Shown piece after piece: positions 9,934 through 22,335 of a DNA stretch of 64,000 nucleotides (positions within the stretch are counted from its first letter, which is position 1; every line of letters begins with the position of its first letter). The notes under the pieces are model-generated. The model did no database searches. It was not told where the DNA came from and was given only the letters and a program-made list of their open reading frames with translations. The translations under genes were made by a program, and so were the position numbers. This DNA comes from Gigaspora rosea (Eukaryota; Glomeromycota; Glomeromycetes; Diversisporales; Gigasporaceae): positions 23,634 through 87,633 of the forward strand of contig QKWP01000214.1 in NCBI GenBank assembly GCA_003550325.1, read 5' to 3'.

Positions 9934-12285
9934 TGTTCGGATCTGCTAGATTTTTTATCCGGATTATCCGGATAATATAGATAACAGGTAATAACAGATA
10001 ATTTATCCGGATAATTGCTTTAATTTCAGATAATTATCTATAGATAATCTGTATTAATTTATATGGTGAAATGGTGAAATGGTGAAATTGATCAAGTGTT
10101 AAAACATTCATTTATTAATATTATACAGTGGCCTACCATAGTAATGTGGACACTTTTTAAAAATTTGTATAAAGCTAAATAAAAAAGTTAAGAAGCTAAA
10201 AATAAAATTATAAATTTATTAAATCTATATTTTTTAAATAAAAAAAAGATTAAAAAATTCTATGTAGTACTTTTTGAAATATATAAGATTAATTAATATT
10301 GTGTAATGTTGCACAAAGACGAAATTAGTAATTTTTAAAAAACTAGTTATTATATTTACTATATAATAAAAAAATTTTTTTATTAAGTAAATTAAACTTA
10401 ATAATTAAGTAAAATTTGTTCAGTATAACAAATTACATATAATACTAAATTTTTAGAGATTTTTAAAAAATATTAAGCAAAATATTTTTATTAAATATAA
10501 AAGCTAAATTATTAAATAAAAATTGAAAAATTGCTAAATATGGTAATTTTATTACTATTATAGCAATTTAATGAAAAAATTTCAAAAAATTCTGAAATTT
10601 TTACAATATGTATAATTTGTTATACTGAACAAATTTTATTTAATAATTAGATTTAGTTTACTTAATAAAAAAAATAATTTTTATATATACTAAAAATTAG
10701 TATTCAATTTATACTAAACCTATATTAAAAACTGGAAATCGACGCGATTAAAAATTTAAAAATTTTTTTAAATTTAATTATCTTAAAAAGCTTGCAAAGA
10801 ATTTTATAATTTTTTATTATTTAAAAGATATAGATTTAATAAGTCTATAATTTTATTTTTAGCTTTATACAAATTTTTAAAAAGTGTCCACAATACCTTG
10901 GTAGGCCACTGTAGTTATTATCTGATATATGCATTTTTAATTCATCAATAAATATACGTCCATCCATTTCAATTACTATTCCATTTTGGCAATGATATTA
11001 TAACCATTCCATTCATATGATTCATGCCAGGTGATTTTGATAATAATTGAACACTTTCTTTCCATTTTGAAACTCGTATATATATTTATTTATTTATATA
11101 ATAATTATATATATATATTTTTTATTGTAAAATTATCGTCAGTCTCAAGTGTCCTGTACATTTTTACCAGTCATTTTGTTCATGTGATGAGAAAATGTTG
11201 TATACTTTTTTTAATCGTCGTCGCTATTTTCAAATTACAGCCTGTGAGAATATTTATACGTACGATTTACGAACTGTAAATGGTTAGTTGCTTGCTTGGA
11301 AAGCATGAGTGTGTATATGAATTTAACCTTTTAAAGGTATTGTTCGTGAATATTTAATATGTATTAGCGTACTATATGATAAATTTAGTAGAGTAAATAT
11401 GAACTTGGAAAATCAACATTTCCGACTTCGGTGTTCTACCTTATTATAGATAATGTCAAGTGGATCAAAAAATCAATAATACAGAAATAAAAATCGGATC
11501 TTCAGAATACGTATATACATTGATGTAACGGCAATCACTATCAGCACAACTATGAGAAATTAAATTACAGAATCAGGTATCGCATTTTAAAAGTTAGACT
11601 AACAATTTTATGTGGTACAGTACAAAATACAGTTACATCAGATGTGAAGATGTAACATGCTAAGTTTCTATATTTATTCACATCCTTGCTTCGTCATATG
11701 CATTTATCTAGTAAGATGCAAATTTTTGTGTACGAACGCCATTTAAATTGCAGTATAACTATACACTACGTGAAATCTTCAATATCACTCCGTTCCTGAT
11801 ATGAAGCCTTCATACTAAATATGGAATATATAAATTTGTATTAGCATTTATCACGAGTATAATATGTACCATTAAAGTTGTTATTGGAGCAAAATTCTGT
11901 AACAACCCATAGAGTGTGTTGAGAACTCAAGAAATATATAATAACCCGGAGCAAAGTTATTACTTAAAACCCAGGTTGCTCCATATATGAAATGATCTGG
12001 AGCAATTCTGGGTTGCTCCATACGGATTATCTTGCGTGAAATTAAAACTAGCGCATCTACAATTTCGCAAGTATGATTTAATAGTTAAATTGTATGACAC
12101 AATTCTGCGATACACAAAATTTATATTATAGGTTTACCTAGTACGAAATATATGTCTAATAATTAACAAATAACCTAGATAATTATCCGGAAAATGGAAT
12201 TATGAACTGATATAGATAACAGATAATGATTTCTTTCAACAGATAATTACTTTTAGATAAACAGATTTTCTAGATCCAAACACTA
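9934..12285. mobile_element. Possible large inverted-repeat element with TATCCGGAT motifs
   Basis: The left end TAGTGTTCGGATCT (9935) is matched by an inverted TAGTGTTTGGATCT ending at 12285. Both subterminal regions have repeated TTATCCGGATAAT and AGATAACAGATAAT motifs. No target duplication is visible, so the two ends may belong to separate copies. Inside are the foldback at 10136-10911 and AT-rich sequence (10914-12165) in which I recognise no gene. Confidence 0.4.
10136..10911. mobile_element. Foldback Tc1/mariner-like element, 776 bp
   Basis: The ends are inverted copies beginning CAGTGGCCTACCA, with the match continuing inward through GTGTCCACATTACTA-like sequence and TTTAAAAATTTGTATAAAGC. 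TA flanks both ends (10134-10135, 10912-10913). Imperfect inverted similarity extends over both arms, for instance AAATTTGTTCAGTATAACAAATTA on the left against its complement on the right, so the whole element could form one long hairpin. No transposase frame. A degraded relative starts at about 35859. Confidence 0.82.
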
Positions 12286-14616
12286 GTTGCAGATTCACCA
12301 ATCAGATATTTTCTAACCATCAACTCTCCTAATAGTTTTGTGTAATATGGTTTAAAGACTATAGATGCATTTTAGTAAAAGTGTTTAGCTTTAAAACTGT
12401 CTACTTTACACTAACAAAATAGATTTCACACAAAATTTTAGTATAAAAAAAGCCTTATTTTGTCCATAACTCTAACCCTAACTATTACTTTAATGATTTT
12501 TTAAAAATTTAATTTTTTTGATTAGTGTAAATTATTTGATTGGTGCATCTGCAATGATCTTTTAAGGGTTGCTTAGCATCTACTATATTGCGGCATTCTT
12601 ATCATCTACATGGTTGTCAAATTTGTAGTGACAATTCATATAGTTGTCAACTCTATAATTACTGAATTATTATATACAAAGTTGTTGTCAAATGGATTAT
12701 ATTGATCAGAGTTGAATTCTACTTAATATATTCATGAACTTTTGTATGATAAATGTCAACTCAATTATTATATTTGATATTTTTAAAAATTAATTTTGTA
12801 TAGTCCTTAATAAGTACACTTAACTATCTCTATATAGTATTTATTTTTTATACTACCTATCTTCTATCTTCTATTCTAATAAATTCATCTATTTAAATAT
12901 TTTTGATTGGTTATCTGTAACTTATTTATGATATCATGTATTTTGATTTTATTAAAAAAAATATAGTTTTGGTATTATTACAACATTGTCAAATTTGTAA
13001 TTATTGCAACATTTTGATTTGCATGATTATAGTAAGATTTCATCGTAACTTATAGTCAATCTATAAACTAATAATAAAATCAGACATTGTGCATCAAGAA
13101 TAAAGAAATAACTAGATCTATATTTTAACTATAACAATTACAGTCTTCTTCATGATTATATTGTAACTTCATAACAATTAGTTCTATTCATGATTTTAGT
13201 ACCAGAAGAGAAAAACATGGAATTGTTGATTTCTAAAATTTTATTTTCAAAAATGGTTTTATAAAAATTTAATATCTATTTCTGAAAATGAATTTTCTAA
13301 CAAAACAATTCCAATTTCTCCTTGTTATATAGGCCAATCTGCACTACCCCAAATTTGTAATAAAATTATCCAATCAAATTAATGAATTTTATATATCAAT
13401 AATAAGTAAAAAAATAGTATTATATAACTTCTAGTAAGCACATAATAATCTACTTTAAAACTTTACAAATATTCGCTTTTTAAGTCAGCTCTTCTGATCA
13501 AAAAATATTTTTCTTAATCAAAAAATAATATAGACATAATAGCAGTCAGAGAAAATCTTAATATCAAAATAAGTTATATAACTTCTATTTTTGTAAGTAC
13601 AAAAATGCATTTAAATTTTGTATATTTATTTAAGCTGCCAAATTCTACTTTAAAAAACTTATTAGCCACTGTTTAACAAAAGCTAAATCAAATAGTATAT
13701 AAATTATAGCAACTTATATAGAAGGTTAATAGAAATGAAGAATTGCAACATATACAAAACAGATATTTATACAATTACTTTTTGAGAAAGTAACATTCTA
13801 CTAACAATATTCACAACAAAATTTATATAATAAATTTTTGAATCCAAAATTAGTAAACTTAAACTCGATATAGTGAAGTACATTTAGTATTCTTTTGACA
13901 TAAGCTATAGTTAAGATTTTTTTTTTTAGCCAGGAGACTTCACTATAACAAGAGTAAGTTGTATTATGTTATGGCAACAATTATATTTTAGGTGGTTGGG
14001 TATATTCAAAAATTTAGTAAAAAGTACAACTAATATATTAGCTAGTAGTACTTATTTAATAAATTTTCACTAATACTATCCATTTAAAATATGACTATTA
14101 TTGATAGAGTCACAATAATTAGCATTTTAAACAAAAATTTATAGGTTTTACAAAATTAGATTCTGAAATATGTAGTAATGAATTGTTTAAAATTTTTGAT
14201 AATTTATTAGAAATAAATTCAAATAATATATAGATATTAAAACAATATAAAGCAACTCATTTTAATATAAAAAATACATAGAATCACTAGAAGACTTTAG
14301 GAATTAAGCCAAATAAAGTTTACAAATTATAACTAATAGTTTTAGATTTAGCTGATAAAATCAAAATTCAAAATCTATTTATTTACTTAGATAAAGCTAC
14401 AAATTTATTAGTATAAAAAAATATATATATATATTTTATAATTACCATACTATACCTGATACCAAATCTAATCTATTACTATATCTAAAAATTAGTTATT
14501 GTGCAACCAAAATTTGCCTAGCATGTTATATTTAGTATCTAATTATTTTTATATCTAGAGTTTAACTATTAAACTAATATGCTATGTTTAAAATCAAATT
14601 CTTATGCTATATAATA
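12286..14616. other. AT-rich spacer, no gene recognised
   Basis: Very AT-rich DNA. At 12300-12560 it resembles parts of the region near 20680-20760 (GTTTTGTGTAATATGG..., CTATAGATGCATTTTAGTAAAA), so it probably includes an old repeat with an inverted layout. The remainder has no paired ends or frames that I can support. Confidence 0.45.
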
Positions 14617-14624
14617 GTTCAAAC

Positions 14625-15459
14625 TAGTGATTTGAACTGGTTAGACCACAATTGGGTAACTGAACTGACCCGAAAAAATTCAGGTGAGCTGGTTAAGCAA
14701 ATGCTTAACTAGTTAATCTGACATAATTGGTTAATTGGTTGACCTAGCATATTGGTTGATCTGATATAGTCAATTGACCCAATATAATTGGTTGATCTAA
14801 TTAACCTGCTACCTGACACAATTGGTTAATTTCAATTGACCCAAAATTAATTTTCGTGGCTTGTGCAGATTTCGGCATACGTATAGAATTTTTATTTTTC
14901 GAAACACACCTTTGAGCTTCTTTACTTGCTATATACTTATATGGGAGGCCTTTATTATAACTGATTAGAAGCTATACAAGGTGTGCAATAATCACAGTTA
15001 AGCTATTGGAAGTCAAGTGATATTTAATTTAAAAAATTCACTGGTTTTATTTTTCTAAAAATTCCACCCAAGATTTGTAAATTCTTTATTTCAAAAGTTT
15101 TTTATACAAATTTTAATTTAAATTTTTAAAAAATAAGTACAAATTTACTTGAAGTCTAAAAGCTAGCCACATTTTACTTTATATTTTTTTTTATATAAGT
15201 TATTATGGAATATTTAGTTAGCTTGGTTGACCAAAATTACTCAGTTAACCCAGATAGCTCAGTTAACCCGACTAATTCAGCTGACTCAGTTAATTCAATT
15301 GGCTCAGCTAACCCGATTAATTTAATTAATCCAATTAGCTCAGTTGATGGTTGGCCCAGATCAACTAGTCAAATTGAAATCATGCAGTTGACCCAATTGC
15401 ATCCAAGTAAGCTAATTCAGTTAACCGATTAGGAATTTTTTACATGATTCAAATCATTA
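14625..15459. mobile_element. hAT-like non-autonomous element, TAGTGATTTGAA ends
   Basis: 835 bp with ends TAGTGATTTGAA (left) and TAATGATTTGAA (right, inverted), and a perfect 8-bp duplication GTTCAAAC (14617-14624, 15460-15467). The subterminal regions carry many copies of an AATTGGTTGAYC / GACTCAGTTAACCC type motif. The 75-residue frame at 15205-15432 is a translation of these motifs (repeated VNPxxSVNP) and is not a gene. Its ends belong to the same family as 38214-40188. Confidence 0.87.
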
Positions 15460-15538
15460 GTTCAAACTACTATACTATGCCCAGAATCTAGTTACTATAC
15501 TATTTAGTTTAAACTACTATATTATGTCTATTTCAAAC

Positions 15539-15855
15539 AGGTGGCAATCAATTAATCAACAATCACTTCACTAACATAACATTTCACTGACAATTATTCA
15601 CTGACAAGTTCATTTTACTGACAGTTTATTTCACCGAAGCTCATTTCACTGACAAAGTAATTCTGGTTATTGTCATTAGGTCAGAGTAGAGTTAGGTAGA
15701 ATTAGGGCTAAACTTAGTGTGCTTTTTGAAAAAAAAAACTTGTCAGCGAAATGAACTTTGGTGAAACAAACTGTCGGTAAATAAACTTGTTGGTGAGTAT
15801 TTGTCAGTGAAATGTTATGTTGGTGAAGTGATTGTCAGCGAAATAATACGAACCC
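15539..15855. mobile_element. MULE-like miniature element, copy 2
   Basis: 317 bp with inverted ends sharing CAATCACTTCAC, internal inverted TTTCACTGACAA-type motifs, and a 9-bp duplication ATTTCAAAC (15530-15538, 15856-15864). A 9-bp duplication is typical of Mutator-like elements. The whole is homologous to 9676-9901. Confidence 0.75.
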
Positions 15856-15870
15856 ATTTCAAACAACATG

Positions 15871-16862
15871 CTGAACAAGTTTACTTAGTGCATAGAGTTC
15901 GAATTATTTTGTAAAATTTTGTGAATCATAAGATTTTATAAATTTTAATAACAAAATTCTATAAAATCTTATAATTTGCAAATTTTTATTAATAAATTCT
16001 AACTTTATGCACTAAGTAAACTTGTTTAACATCTAAAAATACATTAAATGAGTATATTTATTTTTTATTTTACTTGAAATTTGGAGAAAAGATGCTTGAA
16101 TTTGACTTTTTTGATCAAAAATCAAAAATTATGTATCTAATATCTAAAATTCAAGTAAATAAAAATAATTATACCAATTTGATGTATTTTTGGATGCTAA
16201 ACAAGTTTACTTAGTGTATAAAGTTGGAATCTATTAATAAGAATTTGCAAATTATAAGATTTATAGAATTTTATTAATAAAATTCTATAAAATCTTATGA
16301 TTCACAAAATTTTACTAATTAATTCTAACTTTATGCACTAAGTAAACTTGTTCAGCATCTAAAAATATATTAAATTAGCAAATTATTTTTTATTTTACTT
16401 GAAATTTGGAGAAAAGATGCTTAAATTTGACTATTATGATCAAAAATTAAAAATTATGCATCTAATATCTAAAATTCAAGTAAAATAAAAATAATTATGC
16501 TAATTTGATGTATTATTAGATGCTAAACAAATTTACTTAGTGCATAAAGTTAGAATTTATTAATAAAAATTGTGGATTATAAAATTTTATAGAATTTTAT
16601 TAATAAAATTCTATAAAATATTATGATTCACAAAATTTTACTAATTAATTCTAACTTAAATAAACTTGTTCAGCATCTAAAAAAACATTAAATCAGCTGA
16701 ATCTTTTTTATTTTACTTGAAATTTGGAGAAAAGATGCTTAAATTTGACTTTTTTGATCAAAAATCAAAAATTATATATCTAATATCTAAATTTCAAGTA
16801 AAATAAAAAATAATTATACTGATTTGATGTATTTTGGATGCTGAACAAGTTTACTTAGTGCA
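15871..16862. repeat. 323-bp satellite with two inverted repeats per unit
   Basis: Three tandem units start at about 15871, 16197 and 16523, and a fourth begins at 16841; each starts CTRAACAAGTTTACTTAGTG (spacing 326, 326 and 318 bp). In each unit one palindrome joins CAAGTTTACTTAGTGCAT to ATGCACTAAGTAAACTTG. A second joins TTTTACTTGAAATTTGG to AAAATTCAAGTAAAA around a TTTTTGATCAAAAA centre. No coding potential. Confidence 0.85.
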
Positions 16863-17992
16863 AATCATTTTCAGAAATTAATATAAATAAAATTTTAATA
16901 TTTTTAATTATTATTATTAAAAATTTTATATAGTTATTTTTGGCAATTTTTAATTGGCTAATAAAAGAATTTTATATAGCACCTGATAATCCCTCTGACC
17001 CCTTCCCCCTAAAAAATCGGGTAATAAATGTCTCTATCCTTATGGTATAATTAGCAAATGCATAAACATTAGGTAATAAAAAAATTAGTTTTTTGGTTTT
17101 TATAACCAGTAAGTTAGCCTAGATTTATAAAAAGACTTCAATGTAATTTATTTAAAACTCAGATTAATTTTTAGGAACTTTTTAATTTTTAATTTTTTTA
17201 GAATAATTTTGAAGTTACTTAACTAATTAGCATTTGACCTATTTTATAACTTTAGCTTTGCACCTCTTTATGCACTATACCGTACAGATTAAAAAAACTG
17301 GGTATTGCCAATTAAAAGATTTGTTTTAAATTTATATTCGAATTCTAGTTTTTTAGTTTTCAAAGTTACTATATATAAAATATATCAATTTAAACAAATA
17401 ATCTAAAAAAAATGTTATTTTTGGCTTCAGATACTAATAGTATCTGTTTCCTAGTATATATATTATAATAAAGCATTTATTTATACATTTTTATACAATA
17501 ATAATTTTGTTCAAAAATCAATTTCTAATGCTACTTCTAAATACAAACCTATTCTTTATTACAATCCTATTTTTAACAATATTTTGCTTTTAATTACCCG
17601 AACCTATTTTTAATCCTAGTTTTAAACTCTAACCCTATTTTTGATATTAAATCCAATCTATTTAATTGCGCTATAACCCAAATCTAAATATCGTACTTGT
17701 TCCAAATATAACTATTGCATTATGTTCTAAGAAAAATCTAAATCCAACCTATTTAATCGTACTATAATCCAAAGTGCTTGTTCCAAATTTAACTATTGCA
17801 TTATATTCTAAGGGTGATCATTTTGGTTAATCATGTATTGTCTTAAAAATAATCGTTAAACTAAACAGCTTTACTCACATAAGAAATTATTAAATGATTA
17901 AATAACTATGATTAATTTATTGAACAATTAAATTATTACAGATTCTCTTGAAACATGATCATTAAAAAATTTACTTTTTACAAATCTTTTCA
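16863..17992. other. Spacer without recognised gene
   Basis: AT-rich. Positions 17640-17815 contain two diverged copies of a roughly 110-bp unit (both with CTATTTAATYG, YRCTTGTTCCAAAT and AACTATTGCATTAT). Nothing else is supported. Confidence 0.5.
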
Positions 17993-17995
17993 TTA

Positions 17996-18157
17996 GGGTA
18001 GTGACATATATTATGTAATATAATTTTACTAGACCCCCTACTCTCCTTCCCCCTATATAAGAGAAATTTGATTGGTATTATAAACTTCTATATTTAACGT
18101 AAGATTTTAGAAACCCTTCATACCTTCTAAAATATTATGTAATATCTGTCACTACCC
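17996..18157. mobile_element. Harbinger-like miniature element
   Basis: 162 bp with inverted ends GGGTAGTGACATATATTA (left) and GGGTAGTGACAGATATTA (right), flanked by a 3-bp TTA on both sides (17993-17995, 18158-18160). Three-base TWA duplications are characteristic of PIF/Harbinger. The centre has a CCCCCTACTCTCCTTCCCCC tract. Confidence 0.7.
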
Positions 18158-18165
18158 TTACTGTC

Positions 18166-18399
18166 ATGCTGGCTGTCAAATCACTATATCAAATACTACA
18201 AAGAATGGCATTGAATTGCTACAAGAATGCCATTGAATTACTACTGTCGAATTGCCACAAAAATGCCATAAAATCACTACAAGAATATCATCGAAACATT
18301 ACTACAAGAGTACCAATGAACTTCCATATCGAATCACCGTCAAGTTACTATAAGAACAAGAGAACACCAGAGAAACTCTGGAACAACTACAAAGATTAG
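18166..18399. repeat. Short imperfect minisatellite
   Basis: Diverged repeats of about 25-30 bp of the type CACTACAAGAATGCCATNGAAT. The 77-residue frame here is simply this repeat translated and is not called as a gene. Confidence 0.5.
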
Positions 18400-19217
18400 A
18401 AATGTTTTTAATACAAAATAAAAAAAGCAAAAAAGAGTAAAAAAAAATACTTATACTTATAATCATTAATCTTCTGTAGGTTACCAGAAGTGTGTAATGA
18501 ATTTGAGAAGTAGAGATCTAGACCTGGTCTATAAAAAAAATAATATTATTAAAGAATATTATTAATAATGAAAAAAAACTTATAGACTTTGAATCATGTA
18601 TATGATCTCTTACCTTTGTTTCTTTTAGCTTACAATAATTGAGCATAAATATATGATTGTTTTTTTAACAATAAAAGAACAGCTATAAAATTTCTTTATG
18701 ATTAATTACTTACTTTTGTCTATTTCGAGTTTTGAAAAAAAAAGAAATCCCAGTAAACAGGTTATTTTTAAAAAAAATTAACAATCAAGACATTGATTGA
18801 CTAATTGAACACGATACATATAAATTTATATGATTTTCTATAAAGTGACAATTTTTGTAAACTTGTATAATATTGGAGTTGTCCCTTCCATAATTTTACT
18901 AACCCCTAGATTGTATTAAAGTCCAAATTTTATAATCTTATATTAAAGTCTTGTAACATAATCTTGAGCTCTATTGTAACTCAAACCAAGTCTTTCTATA
19001 TCTCAATTATAGCCTTACCATTATTAGAGTTTAGATAAAATAATTTAGGTGGTTTTAGTTAGTCTTACTATAATAGTTGCAATTTTTTGACATAAGAAAT
19101 TATTTTTCTTTTACAATTAGTGTTCTGCAAAAGATCCAGGTCTAGTCTGGGTCAAGTCTAGTTTGTTGAATAGACAGAGTTCGACCCTTAATTTATCAGA
19201 ATCAATAGGGTTTGGAC

Positions 19218-19469
19218 TAGAGTTGGGCAACGAAACCCGAAACTATATATAAAATCCTGAACCCTTTTCCGAAACACCAAAACCTTTTTTGAACCCTATA
19301 CTATACTGAGAGGGTTAGAATTTCAATTTTAGACTTTAAGACATAAAGTATATGATAATTAGATTGCATTTCAGAAATGTTTTTGTTACTTTATAGTAAA
19401 TGTACATTAGTTATTAACATTTTAATTTGAAAGTTTCGGAAAGGTTTCAGGTTTTGGGTTACAACTCTA
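19218..19469. mobile_element. hAT-like miniature element, TAGAGTTG ends
   Basis: 252 bp with inverted ends TAGAGTTGGGCAACGAAACC (left) and TAGAGTTGTAACCCAAAACC (right) and a perfect 8-bp duplication GTTTGGAC (19210-19217, 19470-19477). It lies inside a GGTCTAGTCTGGGTC-rich sequence (about 19120-19535) that starts TAGTGTTCTGCA and may be an older element of the same type. Confidence 0.85.
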
Positions 19470-19762
19470 GTTTGGACCTTACAAAGATCTGCTCAGTTAA
19501 TGCCTGGTCTGGTCTTATTAGAATAATGCTAATTGCTGATTGGTGATTTAAGAAATTCTTTTGTTTTTATATATTTTTCTATTAGTTTATCAATAAACTT
19601 TCAAATCTGATAAATTATTAATCTACCAAGTTTGTTTTTGCTTTATAAATTAAATAGTTCATAATTTTTTAATCTAATAGTTTATTAATACTAATACAAA
19701 CCTGTACTGTAGTATTTAATATTAGTGAAAACATACTTGGTAAGTTACTATTTTATTAGGTT

Positions 19763-20257
19763 TAGAGTTAACACTTCTATTTAGATTTATATATTCAGAT
19801 AAATACTACATTATATAATATAACATGATATAGTATTTTTATAGCCAGATATAAATAAATCCAGATTTAAAATTATATCTGGATATATACTGGATTAATT
19901 CAAATATAAAAAATATATCTGGATTAGGGATAATAAAGTCAGTCTAGGTCCAGTCTTGGCCCTAGAACTTGTAAGTCCTATCACATAGACCTAAGGACCA
20001 GGTTTTCATATAATAAGTTCTAGAACTTATGTCTGACCAATAGTATTAAGTTCTTGGACTTAGTCCTAATACTTTCTAACCAATTAAATTTTTTGTTTAC
20101 TATTTTATTACTAATATTTTTAGGACCTATTGTGGACTTATAAATCTAGGTCCTAAAATTGGGACCTAGTCTTTAAAGACCAGGTCCAAAACCAGATCTT
20201 AAAGTCTCAGACTTAAGGAGTTTGCTATCCCTAATCTGAATAGAGGTATTAACTCTA
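19763..20257. mobile_element. hAT-like element (TAGAGTTAACAC ends) hosting another element
   Basis: Ends are TAGAGTTAACACTTCTATT and inverted TAGAGTTAATACCTCTATT, with an 8-bp duplication ATTAGGTT/ATTAGATT (one mismatch). The interior carries repeated TATCTGGAT motifs. The element at 19925-20233 is inserted within it; without the insertion it is about 178 bp. A sibling copy is at 36067-36251. Confidence 0.8.
19925..20233. mobile_element. hAT-like element (TAGGGATA ends) nested in 19763-20257
   Basis: 309 bp with inverted ends TAGGGATAATAAAGTC and TAGGGATAGCAAACTCC and an 8-bp duplication ATCTGGAT/ATCTGAAT (one mismatch). The subterminal parts are rich in AGGTCCWAG/CTAGGTCC motifs. It is younger than its host element. 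Confidence 0.78.
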
Positions 20258-20265
20258 ATTAGATT

Positions 20266-20819
20266 ATTATTTTTTACAGGATTGGTTTGGTGAAGTTAAA
20301 GAATAAATATAAAAAATAAATTAAATTAAAAAATAAATTAAATTATATAATAAATTATTTATAAAATAAATTAAATTAAAAATTAATATAAATTACAATT
20401 ATTATAAAACACACTTATAGTGTTTTATCACCATACTATCACCATATAGGTAAATTAGATTTGCAAATCTGTATAAAAATAAATTTTATAAAACAAAAAT
20501 AAATTTTAATTATTTTAGAGTTAGGGTAATGCTGGGATTTTATCAGAACTTTAGTATATACAAAATTTAGCAAGGAATTTTTTTATTAAAGCCTAAAAGT
20601 GGTGTCATAAGCAAAATTATGAGATATGAATATTTTTTTAAAAAAATAACAAAAAAAATAAAATTTTATGTTATACCTGATCTTAAATTTTGATTGGCTA
20701 TTCTAATAGTTTTGTATAACATGGTATAAAACATTATAGATGCATTTTAGTAAAACTTATAAATTAAATTAAATTAAAAAAAAATTAATTAAAAATTAAA
20801 AAAATTATAATTTAAAATA
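20266..20819. other. AT-rich spacer with one dispersed-repeat core
   Basis: Contains AAATTTAGCAAGGAATTTTT near 20566 followed by the usual GTGTCATAAGCAAAATTATGAGATAT stretch of the dispersed family, flanked by AAATTAAATTAAA runs. No gene. Confidence 0.5.
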
Positions 20820-20821
20820 TA

Positions 20822-20993
20822 TAGTCTTCCTCCTCTATAATCACCTCCTATATAATCACAATACCTGTACAATCACATTAAATTTTGAGACAATTTATTA
20901 ATAAACTTATAAAAAAAGACTTATATAATTACACTCTTTTATAATCACTAATTTTCTTGGTTCAAACTGTATGATTATAGAGGAAGAAGACTG
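20822..20993. mobile_element. Tc1/mariner-like miniature element
   Basis: 172 bp with inverted ends TAGTCTTCCTCCTCTATAA and CAGTCTTCTTCCTCTATAA, flanked by TA (20820-20821, 20994-20995). The CCTCTATAATCAC end pattern resembles the elements at 593-1326 and 49085-50564. Confidence 0.75.
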
Positions 20994-21040
20994 TACTGTA
21001 AAAGACAATTAAATTTATTATTATTATATATACAGTAGGA

Positions 21041-21377
21041 CTAAATCACACTACTGGTGTTCAACACTAGTATGCGGTATAACATAAAGTTCAATATCAA
21101 AAAAATAAACAAAAAAATCAGAAGTTAAAGTTGATAAATATTAAGTTTGAGTTAATAGTTAGGGTTAGAGTAAGGTATAGTATAGTAAAATTTCACAAAG
21201 AGGTTTTTTTTAAAAAAAAGGTGATTTCATAGATAAAATTTTGAGTTAGAAGGTATTTTTTAAAAAAAATAGCAAAACAACAAAAATTTTATATTACATC
21301 TGATCTTTACATTACACAATATTTAAAAAATTTGAGGTAAAAATCATTGTGATTTGAGTACCAGTGGTGTAATTTAG
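21041..21377. mobile_element. Miniature element, CTAAATCACACTACTGG ends
   Basis: 337 bp with inverted ends CTAAATCACACTACTGGTG and CTAAATTACACCACTGGTA. The interior carries TAGTTAGGGTTAGAGTAAGG and the AAATTTCACAAAGAGG...TTTTTTAAAAAAAA core of the dispersed family. A truncated copy (about 52326-52451) is the landing site of the LINE at 52452. The target duplication is unclear. Confidence 0.65.
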
Positions 21378-21494
21378 TAACACTATATATATAAATACAT
21401 TTATATATTAAAATAAAAATATTTATTAATCTAATTCATAAATATATAATTTATTTATTTATTAGTTTAAATATATTTAAATTTTTTTTTTAGG

Positions 21495-22335
21495 TTTGAC
21501 AACTGAGGCCTTGCTCTTGTTTATTTACATTTCATATTGTTACACATAAAACAATAAAAAAACAATATTTATTTAACTAGTGAAAACAAAAGCTTAGACT
21601 GCACTACATCCTTCTGTTTAAATATAAATTTTTATCTACGGCCAAAAGTTAGCTGAACGGAACTATTAGATACACCCAGTCTTTACGAAATAAAAATTGT
21701 TGACATCATAGAGTCCATCCACCATCTAGAGGCCAAAGGTCCAGAAATGTTAAACCCAAATAAGTAGTCTAACGACCTAACTACTTTTTAATTAATATTC
21801 TAGAATATTTTTCCAGTGGTTTCCTCCAAAAACCTCATATGACATTCCACATTACTTGTTTTCAAGCCACTTGTGACAATGTATCCAATATGGTAGATTC
21901 CTTCCCAATTTGGTTAGTGTAAACACTGTTAATCTTTTGAAGGGGGTATGCCAAAAAGCCCACTTTTTGAAAATCTTCAAACATCACCAACAACACCAAA
22001 TAATTATTGCTTGTACAAAAGAAAGTGAGTCTTCCCATGTAGTCCAATTCAACAAAGAGCCACCCAGTACTTCTTCTTTCTGGTGAGTGATAAACTCTGA
22101 ACTTGTCAGCAGGTAGTCTATGAACTTTACCTCTAAACAACAAGCACCAGTTTTTTGGTGAATGATAAACTCTGGGGCTACTAGCAGATACTCAATTAAC
22201 TGTGTCCCTAAATAGTAGCTACCTGTTGCTTTATGTGTTTTTCTAGGTTTTTCACTGTTTTTCTTAGGACTTCACTTCAGATTTCTGTGTGTATATTGGT
22301 ACAAGTGATCAGCAGTAGAGTTACAGAAGATCTTT
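21495..22335 (-). mobile_element. SINE-like retroelement, family B, copy 1
   Basis: Minus-strand element ending in an A-run (21484-21495 on the top strand is a T-run) preceded by AATAAACAAGAGCAAGGCC. It shares blocks with 42871-43917 and 51209-52296: GATCACTTGT near the 5' end and CCTCCAAAAGAT...TTGGGAA near the middle. The 93-residue frame at 21862-22143 includes FLAYPLQKINSVYTNQIGKES, which lines up in frame with IPLQKIGIVVPILIGK in copy 2 and AYPLQKISIVYNSELGMKS in copy 3. No reverse transcriptase is encoded. Confidence 0.65.

Noticed and set aside
11031-11279. 82-residue hydrophobic frame
   Set aside because: It comes from TA-rich low-complexity DNA within a transposon region and has no homologous feature or good start context.
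15205-15432. 75-residue frame with repeated VNP/SVNP motifs
   Set aside because: It is the translation of the subterminal motif cluster of the hAT-like element 14625-15459.
15871-16862. CRISPR-like array
   Set aside because: The repeats are ~323 bp units without unique spacers, in eukaryotic DNA.
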